Part shown: positions 13,059 to 25,044 of the stretch, piece by piece
Position numbering within the stretch: the stretch's first letter is position 1
Layout: every line of letters starts with the position of its first letter
Assembly (NCBI GenBank): GCA_963965975.1
Contig: OZ014412.1
Location: 8,990,708-9,054,707 of the forward strand
Source: Xestospongia bergquistia
Lineage: Eukaryota; Porifera; Demospongiae; Haplosclerida; Petrosiidae
DNA: 64,000 nucleotides
Direction: 5' to 3'
Made by a program: the position numbers and the translations under genes
Notes under the pieces: model-generated
What the model saw: only the letters and a program-made list of their open reading frames with translations
Told to the model about the DNA's origin: nothing
Databases searched by the model: none

Positions 13059-13689
13059 ATTCATCCTCTCTTCTTAAATGTGAAACTATTGAGTTTGTTT
13101 TGGAATGGAAGACGGATGAACACACCCTTTGTGAAATAAATAATCTGTTATGGAAGGCATTTGGTAGTATGGCTAAAAGAGTTTTAGTTAAAGAAGTAAA
13201 GAAAGGGAACTCCATCATCGTGACCTGCTATGCCCCATGCTATGTAGTTGATGTTTTAGTGATTGGAGTTAAAATGAAACTTGACATATTGAAAGAGATG
13301 GGATTAATTAAAGTCACTATTGGGTATTGGGATCTACATGCCAGGGATAAGGTATAAGAAAATATTATTTGTAGTATTAGTATAATTTTTAAAAGTAATA
13401 TAGGAGATGAGAGTTCTTGAGGAGATTTTTTCATTGAGAAATATATCTGTTAATAAAAGATGAACAACTAATGAAGCTGAAGTCATCTTTGGAACAGTCA
13501 GAAAAAATAAGTAAAAAGAAGTCAATGAAGATACAGCAGTTGACAAAAGTTACAAAAGGTTAGTTGTGTTCTATGAGTAATACATAATATGTATCATATA
13601 ATGTATAATTTGAAATGATAGATTTTAAATATATTAGGATTGTTTTATTTTGTATATGTAGTATGAAGTAATTACAATTACTCTTAGTC

Positions 13690-14037
13690 TAGACTCTGTT
13701 AACAAGTTCACACATTCTTCACACAATAGAGCTTACCAACTTTCATCTCTTAGTGTTGGAGGTGTTCTTGGACACTTATCAAAAAGTATTAATCTTAAAA
13801 CACTACAAATCCACCAGAGTGAAGTCAAATGTGAGTTCATTTATAGTCTCCTAACAACTTTACTTTCCTCTTATCTCAAATCGCTTGAGTTTATCAATTG
13901 TGCTATAGACTCTGTTACAGTTCGTATTATAGCTGATGCAATGATGAACACCCCATCATTAGAGAAACTAAACCTCAGTGATAATGTAATAGATGATGAA
14001 AGGGGACATTATATTGCTAATATGATAAACTCTAAAA
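13690..14037 (+). pseudogene. NLR leucine-rich-repeat fragment
   Basis: A short fragment matching the LRR part of the (+) NLRs (Y-Q-L-S-S-L, H-Q-S-E-V-K, L-E-F-I-N-C-A-I-D-S-V-T-V-R, ending in D-D-E-R-G-H-Y). It is fused to the end of DEATH-gene copy A, with no start, NACHT or C-terminus. The same DEATH-tail/LRR junction occurs near 31220. Confidence 0.8.
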
Positions 14038-14208
14038 TTTACTATTGATATTAATTAAAGACGTTAGAGCCAGATCTGAATAAAAAGATACCATATTCTT
14101 TTAACATGGATACACCACTACTGCTACTGTTGTATAATTAATGAAGATATAAGAATTAATAAAACAATTATATAAAAATGATATAACATTTTAGTTTATG
14201 ATGAACAA

Positions 14209-17200
14209 CTAGCTTTCTTCTTTTCGTTTAAATTGGAAATGTTTATTGACTACATTATAGTTAGGATGAACTTGAATGCTTTCTTGCCATCTTAGTGACA
14301 AATGAAGTATTAAAGGTGACTCTAGATGACAAAAGAAGACATCCATGAAATTTGAAATCATTTTTTCACTGAATAGATTATGAGCTAAACATATTTCTTT
14401 TAACTGATGTGTCCAATCAGATTGCTCTGAAGACTTCACTAAGATTAATGATTGTATCATATCAGCAAGATAATGTCCACCTTCATCATCTATTAAGTTA
14501 TCATTGAGGTTTCGTTTCTCTAATGATGGGGTCTTCATCACTGCATCAGCTATAATACGAACTGTAACAGAGTCTATAGCGCAATTGATAAATTCAAGTG
14601 ACTTGAGATGAGAAGAAGGTAGAGTTGTGGGGAGGTAAACTATAGAATCAGCTTTGACTTCACTATAGAATCAGCTTTGACAAATTTGAAGGTTTTCAAG
14701 GTTGCTAGCATTTGATAAGCATGTGACTATAGCTTCAACACTAGGAGGTAAAAGCTGACAGATTTCTAATGAACAAATTGACTCTAAGTCATTTAGCAGC
14801 ATTGAACACTCATTTGGACTAAGATTAGAAAATGACACATGCTGAATTACATTAGATTGACAAATAGTTGCAATTAGTGGTTGTTGCTCACCACTTTTGA
14901 AATGATTATTATGAAATATTATCTTTGTAACTTGCATAGATGTGGCCATTTCTTGATTAATTCATCCAAACAGCCCACATCAACACCAATACCTCTTAGA
15001 CGAAGGCTAACTAGATTATTTAATACATGTTGGAGCAAGGATAATAGCGAGGTAATCCCTTTATTACCAAGTGGATTTAGTGAAGCATTAATGTCCTCAA
15101 TGTGATAGCTGGGTTGTATATCTTTATTTGTCAGGCCTGATATAAACATGTCAAAATGCTCATCAGTTATTTCACGTAGTGTGAACGTAAGTTGCCAGCT
15201 ACACTGACTTAGAGCAATACAATATCCCAACAAGTACATTTCTTGTGCATTAGGAATTGGCAAAACATGTGATACTTTTTGAGCTTGATCCTTCATGCTT
15301 AAAATTTCACTGATATGTTGATCATCCTTTGTTTCATATAATTGGTGAAATATATTTAAGTGATAAATTTGGTTTGGAATGGAAAGCGAAACAGATTGAA
15401 GCCTTGTAAGGCCTGCTAAAAAAAGCATAACAATGGACAAAGGAATAGTATTGTTGAGTTTGTTAAAGTGCTTTTGTACTTCTTGGGGTTCCATTAAATG
15501 TATGTGATAAGCTGCCAGAAATTCTTGAATTGTTAAGTGAAGAAAACTGTATGCAATTACATCACCACCTTCACTTGTGAGTATTTGCAGTTCTTTCTGC
15601 ATTAATCCTAATGTGTTTAAATTCTCTTCATAAAAAATTAGTCGTTGCTGCCTTTGGTCATTTATCAATCCTGAATAAGCAAGACCACAAAGGCTGTGGA
15701 AGTCATCTAGCTCTTGTTGAGGAAGCTCTTTTAAATAAGCAAACTTTAAATTTTTGCCAGGATTGTGATCTTTTAAGTGACAATATATAAGCATTCTTAT
15801 TAGTATTTCATATAGCTCTGTGTATGTTAATGTTGTTGATAGAGTAAGCTGTTTATCACTAAGAAACTGTTCATTAAACACATCTAATACTATAACAAGA
15901 ATAATAGGGATATGAAGGCATTCTTCCAATTTAGGAAACTGTTGTAAACATTGTTTAAATTTATGAAGAAGCAGATCATTTCCTTCAAAAAACTTCACTA
16001 CATACTTGCTAATGCTGTCTTTTGTAAAACCAAGCACTTCAATATGCTGTCTAAAGCAAAGTTCTTTATTAAAATAAGGCTTAGCAGAAGGACGACTTGT
16101 AATTATGATTGTTGCTCTAGGAAGAGCATTGATAAGTTTAAAGAAAACTGATTGTTTATTATTTGCAATATATTCAGGGAGTTCATCAAAACCTTCTAAA
16201 ATAATGAGCACACCCTTACCACTTGAATCAATGATTGTTTGAATGGCTTCTTGTCTCCAACTTTGGGAGCAAAGAAAGTATCCTAGAAGACTTTCAAAAG
16301 ATGACAATTTTTGCACAGCTTCATCTCTTAGATGCAGTAATAAAAGTACTGAGTAATGTTGAAGAGCTTCTTTGTCAACCCAACGACGACATAGCTCAAA
16401 GGCTAGCATAGATTTACCAATACCTGGAGCACCCTCTATTAGATATAATGACTCCAGTGGGATTTCACAAAGTTCTTCTAGAGATATTGGTGTTTTCTTT
16501 CTAAGAATATCATCAACAGAACGATGAAGAGTAGACTTTGAAAATTTATCACTATAATTTTGATCATTTTCAACTACAGCCAAATCTACATATAGTTTTG
16601 TTCTTGCTGGGGACCACTTGGGATCTGGTTTCAATCGTTTGTAACATGCCTGTAGATGGTCTGCATATTTGTAAATGCAATCAGGAAGAATGAGAGGAGC
16701 TTCTTTATCCACATCATCAACTTTAAATAAACAATAAAAAAATAAATAGCACTGCATGCATTCATGAAACTTACTTGAAAACTCAGATGTTTTTGAAATA
16801 CTCTCTTGTTTTAATCTGCCAGTGTGTTTATAAGCTCCCACTTTTGAAGCTAAAAAAGAGAAAATAATTCTATTGTAGCACATTATAAGTCCAATCTAAC
16901 CTTCTTCCTTTAGTTTGTCACTTAGCATTTTCGTTTCCTTAAAGTTTGAAAATATTTCCACAAGTTTTCGTAGGCAGGACTCAAATTTTCTACTTCTACT
17001 GAAAAAAGTCCCAACAGCCTCCATAATTGCTCTGATTTTAATGGCTGGACATGTCAACTGATCTATCACATACTTGTCAAAATCATTTATCAAAAATTTT
17101 GTATGAAAATGTTTAAAAACTTCAGAACACAGAGCTTGGTCTTGACTAAGACTGTCAATTATTTTGTCATAATATTTGTCAAAAACTTGCCCAGAAGAAT

Positions 17201-17997
17201 TATTAGGATGTTTAGCATAACGAGGAAGTCTTGGACCAGAGTGTACAGGATGACTTTTTGAATGAGTATAGCCAGAAGAAGAGACCCATTGATTAAGATT
17301 GGGCAGAGATAATTGAGAGCGATATTCTGGTCTTGGCTTTGACTTAACCTCTAAATTTACTACAATTGTATATTGTTTATACATAAGGAGAGGAGAGACT
17401 AACAATATACCTTGATTGGTATGAGCTTTGTTAGATGTAAGAGGTTGAGGTATGTCTGATGGTCCTGATGTAGAGCAGTCCACTTGAATTTCAGTACCTA
17501 TTAATAACAACACAATGTCTTCTCTAAAATATTTCCTTGTTGATTTACTAAAATAGTCCATAACAAATTCAGCTAGTTCACATTTTTTATCTTGTATAAA
17601 GACCTTCACCAGTGACAGATAGGTAGCATCACTACCATTTTTTTGTCTCCATTTAAATAACGTTTTTACTCTCTTGGTTCTTTCATCATTATTATCTTGT
17701 TTGATCTGTTCTGCATCAGCTATCGTAAGTTAAGACTGAGAGCTAGTATAACAATAGACTGAGATATTTGAGTACTTAGCCTTAAAAACAAATTGTCATC
17801 ACATTTCTTAGACAACTGTTTTCTACTAAGAGATTTCTTTGTTGTAAGTTCTGTCAGGACTGTGTAATGGAAATAGATTATAGTAGTTGGTTAGGTTGGT
17901 ACCAGTGTATACGATTAATATCATTACAAACTATCTAAGAGATTACATACAATTATTATATTCGCTTACTTAAGTCTTCATTTCTAGGAACAGCCAT
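14209..17997 (-). pseudogene. NLR with frameshifted DEATH and LRR regions
   Basis: Predicted exons: 17970-17997 (leader M-A-V-P-R-N-E-D-L), 17549-17859 (DEATH), 17411-17497, 16901-17359 (CARD-like), 16775-16849, 14209-16720 (NACHT-LRR). The NACHT part is intact: Walker A GAPGIGKS, Walker B L-I-I-L-E-G-F-D-E-L, sensor I-T-S-R-P-S. One missing A near 17725 in the DEATH exon creates an immediate TAG after ...S-L-N-L-R. In the LRR a 1-nt deletion near 14931 shifts the frame, and a 12-nt local duplication near 14667-14690 introduces a TGA. At most it could make a CARD-NACHT protein with truncated LRRs. The close relative at 6828-11173 has a different DEATH-exon lesion. No divergent DEATH-gene partner remains upstream. 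Confidence 0.8.
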
Positions 17998-18050
17998 CAT
18001 TGATTTCCTTAACCACATCAGGTGTGGTAATTATGAACATCATCCCCTAA

Positions 18051-18060
18051 GGGGATTTCC
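18051..18060 (+). promoter_or_regulatory. NF-kappaB-like site GGGGATTTCC
   Basis: An exact match to GGGRNWYYCC, centred about 58 bp upstream of the (-) NLR start at 17997. It sits in a GC-richer block with CCCCTAAGGGG just before it. NF-kappaB is present in sponges, and inducible expression of an NLR from such a site is plausible. This is a motif match only. Confidence 0.5.
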
Positions 18061-18554
18061 CTCAGGCTAACCGTTAATTGCTAACAAGAAGGAGTTAGGT
18101 ATGTTTTATTTGTAATTATATACAACAGTCTTAGAATGTTGTTAGGTTATACTGTTGCTTTTCCAATAGACTTATATATATGTATATATATGGAATGGGG
18201 ATCCTTAGGCTACACTTTCTTTGTGGAGTTGTTTATTAGCTTGTTCTCATTAGTACAGTACAGGATAAATTTTAAATGGTTTCAGATAGCATACTGAGCC
18301 ATTCTTTTTATAAAATAAATTAAAAATTATTAAAAATGATTTTCCAGATAGTATCATAGGATAAACAGTGGATACCCTCTAGCTGCCTGGCTAGTCTAGT
18401 CTTGTGTAGCTAGGAATTGTGCGGCTTTGCAAGACTGTCATGACAAAAGCATTATATAATATATATATGTAGAGAGAGAGAGAGAGAGCTTGCCTCTGTG
18501 CCAACTGTTTCATATTCAATGTGTCATAGTTCTCACAGACCTTCTTCAAGAGTA
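18061..18554. other. intergenic with (GA)n run
   Basis: Spacer between divergent NLR loci. It contains a GA microsatellite at 18471-18488 and TATA-rich stretches. No gene was recognised. Confidence 0.5.
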
Positions 18555-20090
18555 TATGCTGAGAAGGCAGGAGTTAAAGGTACAATGTGATGACAAACTT
18601 TTCAATGTTTTGTCAAATAACTCGCTTTGAGCTACTAGCAAGCAACCTGGGATTAACAAGATCTCAAATAGTAGAAATTGGATGTGATAAAGATAACGAG
18701 AGTAGTAGAATAATGGAAACATTATGGAAATGGAGAGAAAGAAATAGTAGTAGTGCTACATATCTAACATTGATTGAAGTCTTTATTGAAGATGAGAACA
18801 TTGAAAGTGCAGAGTTTATTTTAAATCAGTATAATCAACAAGTAAAACAAAAAACAATGTTATTAAATTATCAAGGTATTCATGACAATTGAAACTGATT
18901 TAGTTACTTCATTATCTGTTTTAGACGAAGTCAAAGGTGACTATAGTTACCATGAAGCTCAAGGGATGTTGTCAACAAAAGCAACAATTCAACAATGTGA
19001 TTGGCAAAGTTGACCAAATCTTAAACCCAGACGCCCTAGTTCTACCATCACTATAACAACCTAGCTGGGATTATATATAAACAAAATCAATACAGATGGC
19101 ACTGGCCTCAATGTGCTAAATATCATAAACCCATAGCATCTTGGAATCCAAAGGACACAAAGTTTTTCTGTTAATCAATTGAAGTGGGATGATCATGAAG
19201 AATTCCATCATCCATTTTAGACTCAAGATTATGGCCAATTTGATAAAGCTTCTTCTAAGATAGTGGGATAGTTGAATCCAAAGAGCCCCTTTTCACAAAT
19301 ATTTGATAAATTCTATGATAAAATAGTTACAATCATTAGCCAAGACATTAATCTGAGCAATCGTTTCATGGAAAGCTTAAATGCAAAGTTTTTTTACCCA
19401 CCACACTAAGAAAACAGTCTTGTTAGGATCCATTTCCTTGTCTAGCCATCAAAAATAAAGCAATAGTTGAATCTGTTAGTACTTTTATTAGCAGAACCAG
19501 AATTCCTTATAAGTCAATTTGCAGGCTCATGAATTTACTAGAACAATTGCCTGAACTGAAAACTGTAGCTGAAGAAATTAGACAAAAAGGTTAGTATTTA
19601 CATATTGTATTGTGTGTATCATTATTCTGTTTCTTCCCCCATAGCATCATCACTTGGAAATATAATTATAATTGATCTAATAACCAAAGCTAATGAAGAA
19701 CATACTAAACATTTTAACATACCAATAGAATCTAGTTTTTCAGGTAAAAGTAAAATGCCTAGATTAGTTCTTGGAATAGTGTTAGTGATTGATTACTTAT
19801 TAATATTATTGTTATGGTGTCACTAGTCGTCCTTCTGTTAAAAGTCAACTGACAGAGAGTAGTAATTTTATGCACCATATTGAGGTACTTGGATTCACTA
19901 ACAATAGCAGAACAGAATAGGACGTTTTATTGTTTGGGGTCATTGTCAGTGGGAACTTGGTTTTACATTACATGGTATAAGTTGTGATCATTTAGAGATG
20001 TTTGTATCTGGTTTGAATCCATTGGTGAGGTTAAAGGTCAAATTGAGCATATTAGTTTATTTTTGAATTCTCTTGGAAATTATCAAAAGT
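18555..20090 (+). pseudogene. NLR relic: DEATH, CARD-like, NACHT and LRR scraps
   Basis: Ordered remnants of a whole NLR. A DEATH segment (18587-18850) retains L-G-L-T, K-W-R-E-R-N and A-T-Y-L-T-L. A CARD-like segment (about 19270-19590: Q-I-F-D-K-F-Y-D-K-I-V-T-I-I-S-Q-D) contains several stops. A NACHT scrap (about 19830-19918) retains R-P-S-V-K and I-E-V-L-G-F-T. An LRR-start scrap (19950-20060) retains W-E-L-G-F-T-L and M-F-V-S-G-L. The P-loop and Walker B regions are missing. It is closest to the (+) NLR at 52401-57262. Confidence 0.75.
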
Positions 20091-20199
20091 TTTGTTATTA
20101 ATTTACATCTTTAGAGTAATTACTGGATTATCATTATAAGTGTAACTCTGTAAGGATGATGCTACTGCCATCTCTGCTGTATATATTGTACATGTTTAC

Positions 20200-21085
20200 A
20201 TTTTATTGGATTTATTAACTTTACATTATCCTTTTTTTCTGCCTGGACTCACAGCATGCCAGATAGGTACCTCAGTGAATTCACTCATTTTTGTTGTTTC
20301 CTCTAAAGTTATATTAGCATGCACTTAATATAAATTGATTTCAGAAAACTTTTTTATATGAAATACAAAAACAAACATCTGCAGTTCAATTGAATAATCA
20401 TATTCTTAAAATACCTGTACAACTTAACAAGAATCCCCAAACATTTGCTCCACCCTCCTTGAATAACAATATTCACTATATTGATCCATTTAACTACTCC
20501 TTTTTTTAGTCCAAGTTCAAATAACTTTACAGAATGTCTTCACAAATCGATATGGTACACTTTGTGACACAATGGATGATGATGGAGTTGATTTTAATCA
20601 GTAGACACAAAATGAAAACAGTAAACTATGACAAAATTATGGATGATTGTCTTTCTGGTTGGAGTGTATGAACTCTGTATGTGTCCTAGAAACTCACTGT
20701 GGGGAAGTTGTTTATATCCTGGTAAATGTTGGTCCAAATCAAATAATAGCTGGGATAGAACTAATAGAGGCTTTATAGAAAGAAGTGTCATTTTTGAATC
20801 ATTTTTTGAAAAAGTAGTGGATGGCTCACATCAATATTAATCAGTCTACAAATTAAGGTGCTGATAATATTATATACCACATATATTCTCAAATAGTTGT
20901 AGTATTAGTTGTATAACATGTGTGTCTTAGAAATTGTCATTTATTATTATTTCTAATGTTTTGCATTGAACATAATTATTTTATATTAGCTTAAAGCTTT
21001 GACTTTCAAATGGTCTGAATGATATTTAGTATAAATAACCCTAACATCTATTTATTGTAGATTACTAAATAGCTTACTCAAGCTA
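20200..21085 (+). repeat. long repeat, copy 1 (partner 23300-24085)
   Basis: About 0.9 kb similar, with indels, to 23300-24085. Shared landmarks are CATCTGCAGTTCAATTGAA, the AATCCCC-AACA block, GGATAGAACTA and AATAACCCTAACAT. Both copies hold a decayed coding stretch reading C-G-E-(V/F)-V-Y-I-L-V and, slightly later, G-I-E-L, broken by stops. The protein family is not recognised. Confidence 0.7.
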
Positions 21086-21169
21086 TAATTAAAGGTAACA
21101 ATGCTTATATGTAGGAGATGTCTATATCTATTCCATCCTTAATTTTGACTACGTAGTAACTCGTTGTAT

Positions 21170-21952
21170 TTCTATTGTAGACACAACTGTTTCTGTCTCT
21201 TTAAAAGTACTACAGCTCATCTTTCTTATACCTATTATACCTTAACTAGTTGACTAGTGCTTGGTATCCTCATCCAAGGAGTGATATCTTTTGGTACTAG
21301 TAATAAGGTATTAAATGGAAGAGATCATGACACAATTAAAGCAAGCAGATTAGTTATAATGCTACATAAGCAAATAAATGGAATTGACATCCTCATAGTT
21401 ATGTTATGAGATTATGTTTTGTTCAAAAAACAAGATGATGAGACTATTTGTGACATTGCAACTAAAAAAAGAAATAGGTAGTTATGATAGCACTAATTTG
21501 CCACATATATACTAGTAATTGAGTGTTGTCATGTAGTGCTTCCACTATCAACACAAAGTCTTAGATGTGTATTTTTTTAAAACCACTACACATCTTAACA
21601 CATACATTTAAACTAATTGTGATTAATAGTATTTTGTGTAATTGACTTATACTACATGAAAATCTATTGTTATAGGTAAAATATCTATTATTTTCATTGT
21701 TATAGCCAATGTCAATGAGGATATCATACAAAAAATCCTTACTGATATAAATCAAGTGATCAGACAGGTGATATTTTGTTATATCAATGGCATATAATGT
21801 AATATATATGTGAATGTTTGGCTCATTATAGAGATTCTACATAAGAAAGTTGGAAGAAAAAGAAAAGAAAAAGCACCACATGTAACATGGTGGTATGTTG
21901 TCTAATTCCAGCTATAATTGGCATTGGGCTTGTTTTGTATCTAAGTAAATGA
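21170..21952 (+). pseudogene. possible GTPase-like, tail-anchored protein relic
   Basis: Fragments suggest decayed coding sequence. At 21315-21420 a stretch reads I-K-A-S-R-L-V-I-M-L-H-K-Q then N-G-I-D-I-L-I-V, resembling the middle of AIG1/GIMAP-like GTPases. Potential exons ending in a basic helix (E-E-K-E-K-K-K) lie at 21705-21768 and 21831-21880. In another frame a hydrophobic segment C-C-L-I-P-A-I-I-G-I-G-L-V-L-Y-L ends at a TGA near 21951, as in a tail anchor. No P-loop is visible and the frame is broken. The family assignment is tentative. Confidence 0.3.
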
Positions 21953-22314
21953 GTTAGTTATGGCATCACTAAGAGATCAGGACAGACTACATTGTAATAT
22001 ATCATAAATTTAGGTAGTGACTTTGATTCATCATGTGTTAACAGCATATTTCAGATTAGATATCATACATTATGTGGGTGTGTAGTGATAGTCATTATTC
22101 AAAAAATTGTCAGACATTCAAATTTTGACTTTGGATTTGGAACTATTTATTAATTCTTTATAATTGTAAATCAGTTATAATCAATGCAGTAAATATTATA
22201 ACAAAAGAAGTCATTCCATATATCATGCAAATAGTTTAGAGAGTCTGATGAATCAAATTTACAGAAGTCAAAACTTATGCGCAACTAACACTGGTAAATG
22301 TGTAGTAGATTTTC
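21953..22314. other. intergenic, nothing recognised
   Basis: AT-rich sequence without open frames, repeats or motifs that I can support. Confidence 0.4.
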
Positions 22315-22755
22315 TTTCTCTCTCTCATATTTTATACTACCGTGTGCAATAGCATGAAGTCCTTGTGAATGGTTAACATAGTACTATTATCTCCCTCCCT
22401 TTGTTTGTTCAGCTGTAGTGATAATGAAACTGTGCTTCCTCTTTTGTGATTCTTATATAACGTAAATGAATCAGATTATGCACATACTATTTACTACTTT
22501 AACAGTATGGTTACCAAAGTAACACAAGGACTGCTTTGTTTCTATTTTAAAGTACTCTGTCTCTCTCTCTCCATTTTTCATGCTAATATAGGTATTATTT
22601 CCATGGCAACTTGACAACTACGATACAGCTATTTCTCTTTAAGTTCTTGAATCGTGTCCAATGCATATTGTATGGTCACAAGTAGACTTTCAACTCTATT
22701 ATATTCTTATGCATTAGTTAACTATAGCTAGTAAGTTGTATCTTCTATTAATGTC

Positions 22756-22788
<33 letters not shown>

Positions 22789-23216
22789 ATATTTTATACT
22801 ACTGTGTAGCAATAGCATGAAGTTCTTGTGAATGGTACTATTATCTCCCTCCCCTTTGTTTGTTCAACTGTAGTGACAATGAAACTGTACTTCCTCTTTC
22901 GTGATTCTTATATAATGTAAAGGAGTCAGATCATGGTTCCTTTAACCATGTGGTTATACTAAGGCAACACAAGGACTACATTGTTTCTATTTTAAAGTCC
23001 ACACTCTCTCTCTCCATTTTTCATGCTATTAGGGGTGTCATTGCCATGGTAAATAGGTAACTAAGACATTGAGATTTCTCTCTATTTTTGTTGTAACACA
23101 GAGTTCTTGAATTGCATCCAATGCATATTGTATGGGGACAAGTAGACTGTCAACTCTATTATATTCTTCCACATCAGTCAACTATAGCTAGTAAGTTTTA
23201 TCCTCCACTAATATCC
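22315..23216 (+). repeat. tandem duplication, about 440-bp unit
   Basis: Two diverged direct copies at about 22315-22756 and 22772-23216. Each begins CTCTCTCATATTTTATACTAC and runs through AATAGCATGAAG, TTATCTCCCTCCC, GAATCGTGTCCAATGCATATTG-like sequence and CTATAGCTAGTAAGTT. They are joined by a CT microsatellite at about 22754-22788. No coding content is seen. Confidence 0.8.
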
Positions 23217-23299
23217 TGTATAACTTAACAGGAATCCCCAAACATTTGCTTCTCCCTCCCTCCATGAATAAAGATACTCACTATATTGATCCATTGCAT

Positions 23300-24085
23300 T
23301 GTATTGGATTTTTCAACCTTGTATTATCTTTTTTTGTCCTGGCATAGGTATATACCTTAGTGATTTGCTCATTTGTCATTTTCTCTAAAATTCTCTAAAA
23401 TTATATTAATATGAAATATATAATTTCAGAAAAAAATTAAATAAAGTATAAAAAGCCTCCCAAACATCTGCAGTTCAATTGAATAATAATACTGTCGAAA
23501 TATCTGTAAAACTTAACAGGAATCCCCGAACACTTGCTCCACCCTTCATGAATAAAGATATTCACTATATATATTGCCATTTAACCACTCCTTTTTAGAA
23601 ATGGATAATTATTCCAAGCTCAAATGACAATAGAGAGTGTCTTAACATGTCAATATGCTCAACTTTGTGATACAGTGGAGGACTGTGTACAATTAATTGA
23701 TAAAATGATCATGGGGTCTATGTTAATCAGTAGACATGCACGCAATGAAAACAGTAATAAACTATGACAAAATTATGAATAATTTCCTCTCCAGTTTGGA
23801 ATGAATGAACTCTGTACTTGACCTAAAACTTCCTAGCTGTGGAGAATTTGTTTATATCCTTGTAGATACTGTTCTAAATCAAACAACATCTGGGATAGAA
23901 CTAGTACCATTCATTGTCACTGCTAAATGTTTAATTTTTTGCTTAAAAATAAAATTTTTTAACATGGCTTAAAGGTCTGACTTCCAAATGATCTGAATAA
24001 TATTTAGTATTAACAACCCTAACATGTATTAATTGTAGATTACTAAATAGATAACTCAAGCTATAATTAAAGTAAACAATGCTCT
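23300..24085 (+). repeat. long repeat, copy 2 (partner 20200-21085)
   Basis: The downstream partner of the repeat at 20200-21085, separated from it by the GTPase-like relic and the 440-bp tandem duplication. A further short copy of the internal AACAGGAATCCCCAAACATT block lies at about 23226-23295. Confidence 0.7.
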
Positions 24086-25040
24086 AATTGATATAAAGTA
24101 TATATAAAGTTATAAAAGGGATTTTTAAAATCATTTCAAATTTATTTATACTATTAAATAATAGTAATCTGAGGATTATAACAATAGCATATGCTATATC
24201 TTATAACATCACAGCTTTATGATCCATATAGCAAACAGTGGTTCAAGCATTCAATAGCAAATTTGTAGAATATTGCTGTTAATGGTTACTTATAACCACA
24301 AATATTTGCAGCAATAACCATAAATGCTGGTATATATTATATTTATAGTCTTAAAAATTATGTAACTTAAAATTGTAATTATCTAACATGATTGTCGTGT
24401 TTATTGCAATATTCTTTATTACAGGTAATAATATTAACAAAACTCTCATCAAGAAACCTAATCAGGGCCATGAACTGTTGTTTGACTATGTATATCAATA
24501 GATATATGATGTTTTCTTTGGCTTCATTTATGTATAGTCACTGGCGGATCTAGGGGGGGTTCCAGGGGTGCACAGGGCACCTCCCTTTTTATTCTATAAT
24601 AATATTCATAGTCAATCATTCAAGTCACACCCTGTGGTATATAATTATTACTTTAAGTATATTCATAGCAAATTCTTGCAACCACACCTTACAATTAAAA
24701 GGGAATGCTATGAATAATAAATTTATGAATATTTATTAGGGTTAAAAATTTAGTTACGCACGAGGCCCTTATTTTTACACGCCGGTGATAGTAGTCTATT
24801 TGCTTAATAATGATAACCTAAAACCTTTAGTTTCAACAAGAATCCAGATCTCATGCTGGATTTCAGACCTTCACTTGCTATTTTTGGGTGCTTCTAATCT
24901 CGCCACCAGTATCTCAAATTTTCCCTCTGCTAACAGAACGAAAAAAGTTGATGTGGCTTTATATATGTCTAGTTTAGCTACAATTATTTTCGTTTTCCAC
25001 TTTTTATAAAAGTCAAACCATGTGAAAGACCTGACTGTAA
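24086..25040. other. intergenic, possible transposon debris
   Basis: No gene. A G-rich block at 24544-24575 (GGCGGATCTAGGGGGGG) resembles ends of dispersed elements seen in marine invertebrates, but no matching second end was found. An open frame at 24785-25009 shows no recognisable domain. Confidence 0.4.
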
Positions 25041-25044
25041 TGGT

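Larger units (their letters stand above)
11269..13560 (+). pseudogene. DEATH-CARD gene relic, copy A
   Basis: A decayed copy of the gene at 62603-64000. Exon 1 (ATG at 11269) meets a stop after four codons because about 12 nt are missing. The DEATH exon (about 11393-11640) has in-frame stops, for instance where T-C-W should be followed by L-S. The second death-fold segment (11695-12018) is interrupted by a (TA)n run. Remnants of the short exons (12063-12098 and about 12294) and of the larger exon (from 12398) follow. The later C-terminal region is split by a solo LTR at 12773-13058 and resumes at 13064. Its open part, about 13064-13357, reads F-V-L-E-W-K-T-D-E-H-T-L and onward, ending A-R-D-K-V. 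A charged, coiled-coil-like exon then ends at a donor near 13558. The C-terminal domain is not one I recognise. Confidence 0.8.

Noticed and set aside
20628-20840. 70-residue Cys-rich frame resembling a secreted peptide
   Set aside because: Its repeat copy at 23760-23900 is not open, and a different frame shows the shared coding remnant.
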